NCBI GenBank assembly: GCA_002205965.3
Contig: NADL03000674.1
Span: forward strand, 248,001-312,000
Source of the DNA: Kappaphycus alvarezii
Taxonomy: Eukaryota; Rhodophyta; Florideophyceae; Gigartinales; Solieriaceae
Reading direction: 5' to 3'
DNA length: 64,000 nt
Shown here: positions 60,053 to 64,000 of the stretch, piece by piece
Position numbering within the stretch: position 1 is the first letter of the stretch
Layout: every line of letters starts with the position of its first letter
Made by a program: the position numbers and the translations under genes
Notes under the pieces: model-generated
What the model was told of the DNA's origin: nothing
Database searches by the model: none
What the model saw: only the letters and a program-made list of their open reading frames with translations

Positions 60053-60275
60053 TGTTATGGTACAAATTTATTACTAAATCACCGTGCAGTTGTATTCTAT
60101 ATGCTGTAAAAAAAAAACTATGCATTCATATTTTAGTGCGTTAGCTGAGTTGGTCTTTGGATCACTCTCTGTTAGGATACTCTTATCTATTTTGTATATA
60201 ATGGTCTGCGATAGCTAAGACCTTGGTGATAAAGTGTAACTAACTACGGATGGTAACCAAAGCCATTGTGCAACA
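60053..60275 (+). repeat. Copia-C 3' LTR
   Basis: Starts TGTTATGG and ends TGTGCAACA. It pairs with 56511-56736 and keeps a full TG...CA pair of ends. Confidence 0.92.
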
Positions 60276-61060
60276 CCCAATGCGCGGCCTGGTGCTCCTC
60301 TGCAATCTCTCAGTGCCAAGGGAACTCTAAAATGGTGTTTCGCTCCATGAGACTCTACTGACTGCCTGATGTAATATCAAAGCTCTTCTCTTGGCAGGTA
60401 GGCCAGATTACAGTCGGCCGCTTAATTTGCTACTTTAGGTTTTGTGGAAAAACTTCTAAAGCGACCTGTAGGATAGAAGGAGTAATTGCGTTGATCCGAC
60501 AGTAATAAAATTGGAGTCTACAGCTCTACGTAAGACTGATCTCCTGGCAGGTGTAGCGCGTGCTTGATGCAAGTTTGAGTTGCTCGGTTTAGTTGACAAT
60601 TTCCTTTTTTCTTTAAATGTGTGTACCCGCCACTTGATACATATGTGAAATACAATACAGCGGTGCACTGTTTTGTACTGGACAGTACGTATACTGCTGT
60701 ATTGTGGAGAAATAAATCCTGCTCCGTAGTAAGCAACCCTTGCTCTCTACTAATCTACTATATACTTTACAAGGGTGCTGTGAATACAGTATCTTTAACC
60801 GGCCTGCCTCCAATTAGGGTCCAATCCTCAGCCAGAACCCCTAGTTCGAAAGAGTCAACACTTGTTGCACAGCATGTTTAGCAGGGCCTATCGCCAGTGG
60901 ATTTGACTCCTCAACTGGAACACCTGCACTAGAAGAGTCAACATTGAGTCTATATTATTTTAGCTGGGCCTAATTCCACTAACTCTACCGACTACTCAAT
61001 CGGAGCAACTGCTCTCGGAAGGACACTATCCGACTCAATGTATTAATGGGCTATGTATTA
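60276..61060. other. Intergenic region, no gene recognised
   Basis: Short overlapping frames on both strands, none with a recognisable domain. A near-palindromic GTACTGGACAGTACGTA lies at about 60676. Confidence 0.4.
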
Positions 61061-61065
61061 GGACT

Positions 61066-61440
61066 TTAGAATAGGTATTTAGGATAGTCTCCAAATCTGG
61101 AACTCGCCAATTGAGAGGCACAAAGATCAACACAAAAAACTTCTGGCCTTTCAACTAAACGAACCAACCAATTCAATTCACAACCAGAATCTTTGACTAC
61201 GTATAGTCCACATGTATCCGCTAATTGTGAAGCCGCCAAAATACGAAGAAAAACAGATAATCCCAAATGAATAATTTCCAAACTGCCTAAAATCTGACTT
61301 GAGAAAAATATGAGTACTGTAGGAAGCCAATATGAGCAATAGTTGAATAAACGGGCTAGTTCGATTGCGGAAGCTATAAAGATATTTACAGCAACTTGTG
61401 AATTTTTTGTACTGAATTTTAAGGACGAGCTGCCACCCAA
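61066..61440 (-). other. 124-codon open stretch with hydrophobic segments, unassigned
   Basis: The longest open stretch in the right-hand AT-rich region. It lacks an ATG (TTG at its 5' end). It contains two or three hydrophobic stretches (VNIFIASAIELARLF, then LPTVLIFFSSQILGSLEII and a following segment) that could be membrane spans. A second open frame overlaps it on the same strand (61178-61459), which weakens the case. It may be an exon or chance. Confidence 0.2.
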
Positions 61441-64000
61441 CTTCGTGGGAAATGTGCAATAATTCTTGTGACCATAGTTCAGACAGTAATGATTACTGTA
61501 GCATTTTACAGCTTCAAATTTCTCCAGATAAGTTTTGGGTGGAAGAATGCTAAAATTAGTTACAGCCTAAATAATTTTTAATATCAAGTTAAAAGCATAC
61601 AGAATTTGTCATGCTGATTGAAGTAGAAAAAAAAGCGAACGAAAATAGATAAAATCTTCCTTATATTACTCAAAATTAACAAAAGTTGCGTTTCAAATTT
61701 AACGATAATTTCAACAAATCAGCTTTATTGTAGGGAAGCGAGACAGAGATGAAAATTTTTCCTCAGTTTTAAAACTGATGTTTCAAAAAAAGACTATATG
61801 GACACACATACAATTACGAACTATTTTTTAACTCAAATCAGTTTTACAAACTGTACGAACGTTTTTCGGCATAGGAAATCATCATTTACTGTGGACCACC
61901 ATAGAAAATATGTTATCTGTAGTGAAATCTTCCTGAACGATGACACTCAAAGATCTATTTTATGAGAACAGTGAACCACAAGGTAGCCAATTAGTCGCTC
62001 TGGTTGACTTAACCGTGCAGCAAAAGCTGAAAACCGCCGTTGAGTTTATCAAAATCCGAAAGAGGAATCCTTAGTATCGATTCGGTTCTTTAATATTTGA
62101 AAGGTGTGGTTTGGATATCCCCCCGGAGTATGCACAACGTGTTCAGAGTAATAGGTAGCGTCACTCTTCCGCCTACAGAGCTGACTCAAAGCCTGTCAGC
62201 AGGCATTATTTATTGGACATCACTGCTGCTGCCACATGCCCAGGGGTTCTTACTATTGCAGATGCTGGCTAATACGCAGTCAACTTATATGGAAAGTTCA
62301 CATATTCGTGAATTTCTGGAGTAGAGCAAGAAAGAGCTATACTCTATTACGAAGTTGACGCTGGATCAATAAGCAAACAAGATTTTCTCTGTATCAATCA
62401 TGGAAAAGTTAGTACTTTTGATTGATTGGTTCGCGTTGACTCCGAAACCAACTTAACAAAATGCAAAAGTATATTGGGAAAACTTAACAAGCTGATATTA
62501 AAATTTGCAATGATTTTGATAACTCAAATGGGTCTATTCCGAGTAAAAAGCCGGTTGACTTTTAAAAAACTTCGACGTAAAAGGGTAGTCAAAATAGCTG
62601 CCAGAAATTTTCAGCTTTATAATATCAATATACTTAACGCTTCTACAAATAAGTTTCACCATGTTACTTTTCCTAAATTGAAAAGAACGGTTGCCTATTC
62701 ACTACAAGAACGAGTACACTAATATCAAAGCTAACGTCAAAATAATCTTTCCTCAAGGCAATACAGTAAAGATTAACTCTGTACACATACCCCGGTTGAA
62801 AGAAAACGGCAATACGCGAGGCATTCCTGAGCCTGTACTCCAAAACAGAGTCTCTGTATGTTAAAAAGTCAAATTTAAAATAATTTTCCGCAAAAAAAGA
62901 AGTCCCAAAGGGTTGAAGAAGCTATCAATTCATGAATTTCCGCGAAGGTGAGAAATCTTGAAACCCCGTCTTAATATAAATTGCACGCAAATAATATTTA
63001 ACGTCTGAGCATTTCAATTGTTTTGGCCTGCACATAAAACATTGTATCTAGACATGTTTAGAACCTTTTTTGGACTTTTTGAGCGGAGCTCTTAATTCAG
63101 TTTCCTTGGATTTTCTGTCCACTTCGAAAAATAAAAATAAAATATTAACGTATGCACTGAAAATAGAACTCAAGTGAAATTGTGGGCTACAAACACGAAG
63201 AGAATAGATTTTTTGATTAAGAAAAAGTCATTCCAATAAATCTTGTTTACCCTCTCGAATTTAGAATCGAAATATTCACAGAACCCGGACTGCATGAATT
63301 TTTTTGAGATTCTCAAAATGTTTAAGGAGGCAGATTTATTTCCTGGATATACTGATATGCGCATGACTTCCTTTCAGCTTATCATGGCATTCTTGAAAAT
63401 GTTTTCTTCAATAAATTGCAAGAAATGTAATACTACTATCTTTTGACTCCAACCTTTTCAGGTATTCTTCGGAATCAAAAGTTTGCAGTTCTCTCCATTC
63501 CCACACAGCTGCCACACTTTAGGGTTTCGTACTAATGAAAAAAAAACCTCCTTCCTATTTAAACTTTGAAGTTCACATTTAGTCTCGGATGACGTACAGG
63601 AGAAGGCTGGTCATGTTGATGAAAACTAAAAGAGTTGAACAACCAGGCTGAAAAGCTTTTCTATTTATTCAGAGTGCAGATTGTAGAAATTAATTATGGC
63701 GTACAAATAGAGTACTACATTTTGTTTTTGAAAATATGTTTTAGAAAATTTTGTAGTCACGTTTAAAAAATATTTTTTATCCCAGTAATATTAAAGACGT
63801 TTAAACTTGAAACAATAAATTGAAATGAGTATTTACATTGAACAATTATCCCAACCAATTTTTCAAAAATTTCTTTCAAAAATATTAAGTTGTCATTACA
63901 AAGACATTGCCGAGCTCAAACTTAAAAAAAGAGATTAATTCTCAATTTTTATTGGCACAGCGCCATTTATGGGTTTAGTAATTGTGAGTATTTTTGAACT
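61441..64000. other. AT-rich right end, no gene recognised
   Basis: Only short frames are present. The longest, 62426-62722 on the plus strand (98 codons, GTG-like start), is K/R/L-rich as expected from AT-rich composition. A phrase at about 62090-62115 (ATATTTGAAAGGTGTGGTT) resembles 50965-50985 and 51660-51680, so a short dispersed repeat probably occurs here. Confidence 0.45.

Larger units (their letters stand above)
56511..60275 (+). mobile_element. Copia-C: Ty1/copia retrotransposon with integrase-core deletion
   Basis: A 3.8-kb element with LTRs of about 225 bp at each end, a half-tRNA primer site, a polypurine tract, and Gag, reverse transcriptase and RNase H on the plus strand. It is about 1.5-2 kb shorter than Copia-A and Copia-B, mainly because the integrase is missing. 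Stops and frameshifts are frequent. LTRs are still about 85-90% alike by eye, so it is probably the youngest of the three. No perfect target-site duplication (CCTAT before, CCCAA after). Confidence 0.93.

Noticed and set aside
56506..60281. Perfect target-site duplication around Copia-C
   Set aside because: CCTAT before and CCCAA after differ at two positions; shifting by one base gives four of five, which is not decisive.

Overview
The window is nuclear eukaryotic DNA, gene-poor and repeat-rich. Three decayed Ty1/copia retrotransposons, no operon structure, no rRNA or tRNA, and long AT-rich stretches without open frames all point that way. The organism cannot be named from the sequence. The only recognisable host-type gene is a broken, apparently intron-free animal-type haem peroxidase (peroxinectin-like). 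That family, with copia elements and few introns, fits a red alga best; a filamentous fungus is not excluded.

Layout. 311-6197: Copia-A, minus strand, with about 248-bp LTRs and a tRNA-like primer site. 6287-11523: Copia-B, plus strand, about 287-bp LTRs, most of its reverse transcriptase missing. 11640-11808: a 22-bp minisatellite. About 12030-13060: one copy of a dispersed family, called R here. 14657-42296: the dominant feature, four head-to-tail copies of a 6.9-kb AT-rich unit without any long open frame. 42297-45900: unique sequence with unresolved frames and a GC-richer patch. 45.9-50.9 kb: three more R segments, one carrying a divergent pair of small open frames. 51-54.3 kb: little recognisable. 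54311-55974: haem peroxidase pseudogene. 56511-60275: Copia-C, plus strand, with LTRs, a half-tRNA-iMet primer site and an integrase-core deletion. 60.3-64 kb: AT-rich with no confident gene.

The most unusual items are the 6.9-kb array and the R family. The array has 3-base microhomology at its breakpoints, a conserved hairpin in every unit, and an edge copy whose reading frame is longer than in the inner copies. In R, the core has two divergent small ORFs (89 codons each, 85 bp apart). Both align without gaps, in frame, to a second, decayed copy 2 kb away. A much-diverged R copy also appears to lie inside each array unit, which links the two. No intact, confidently functional long gene is present. 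Coordinates of diverged repeats are approximate because they were aligned by eye.
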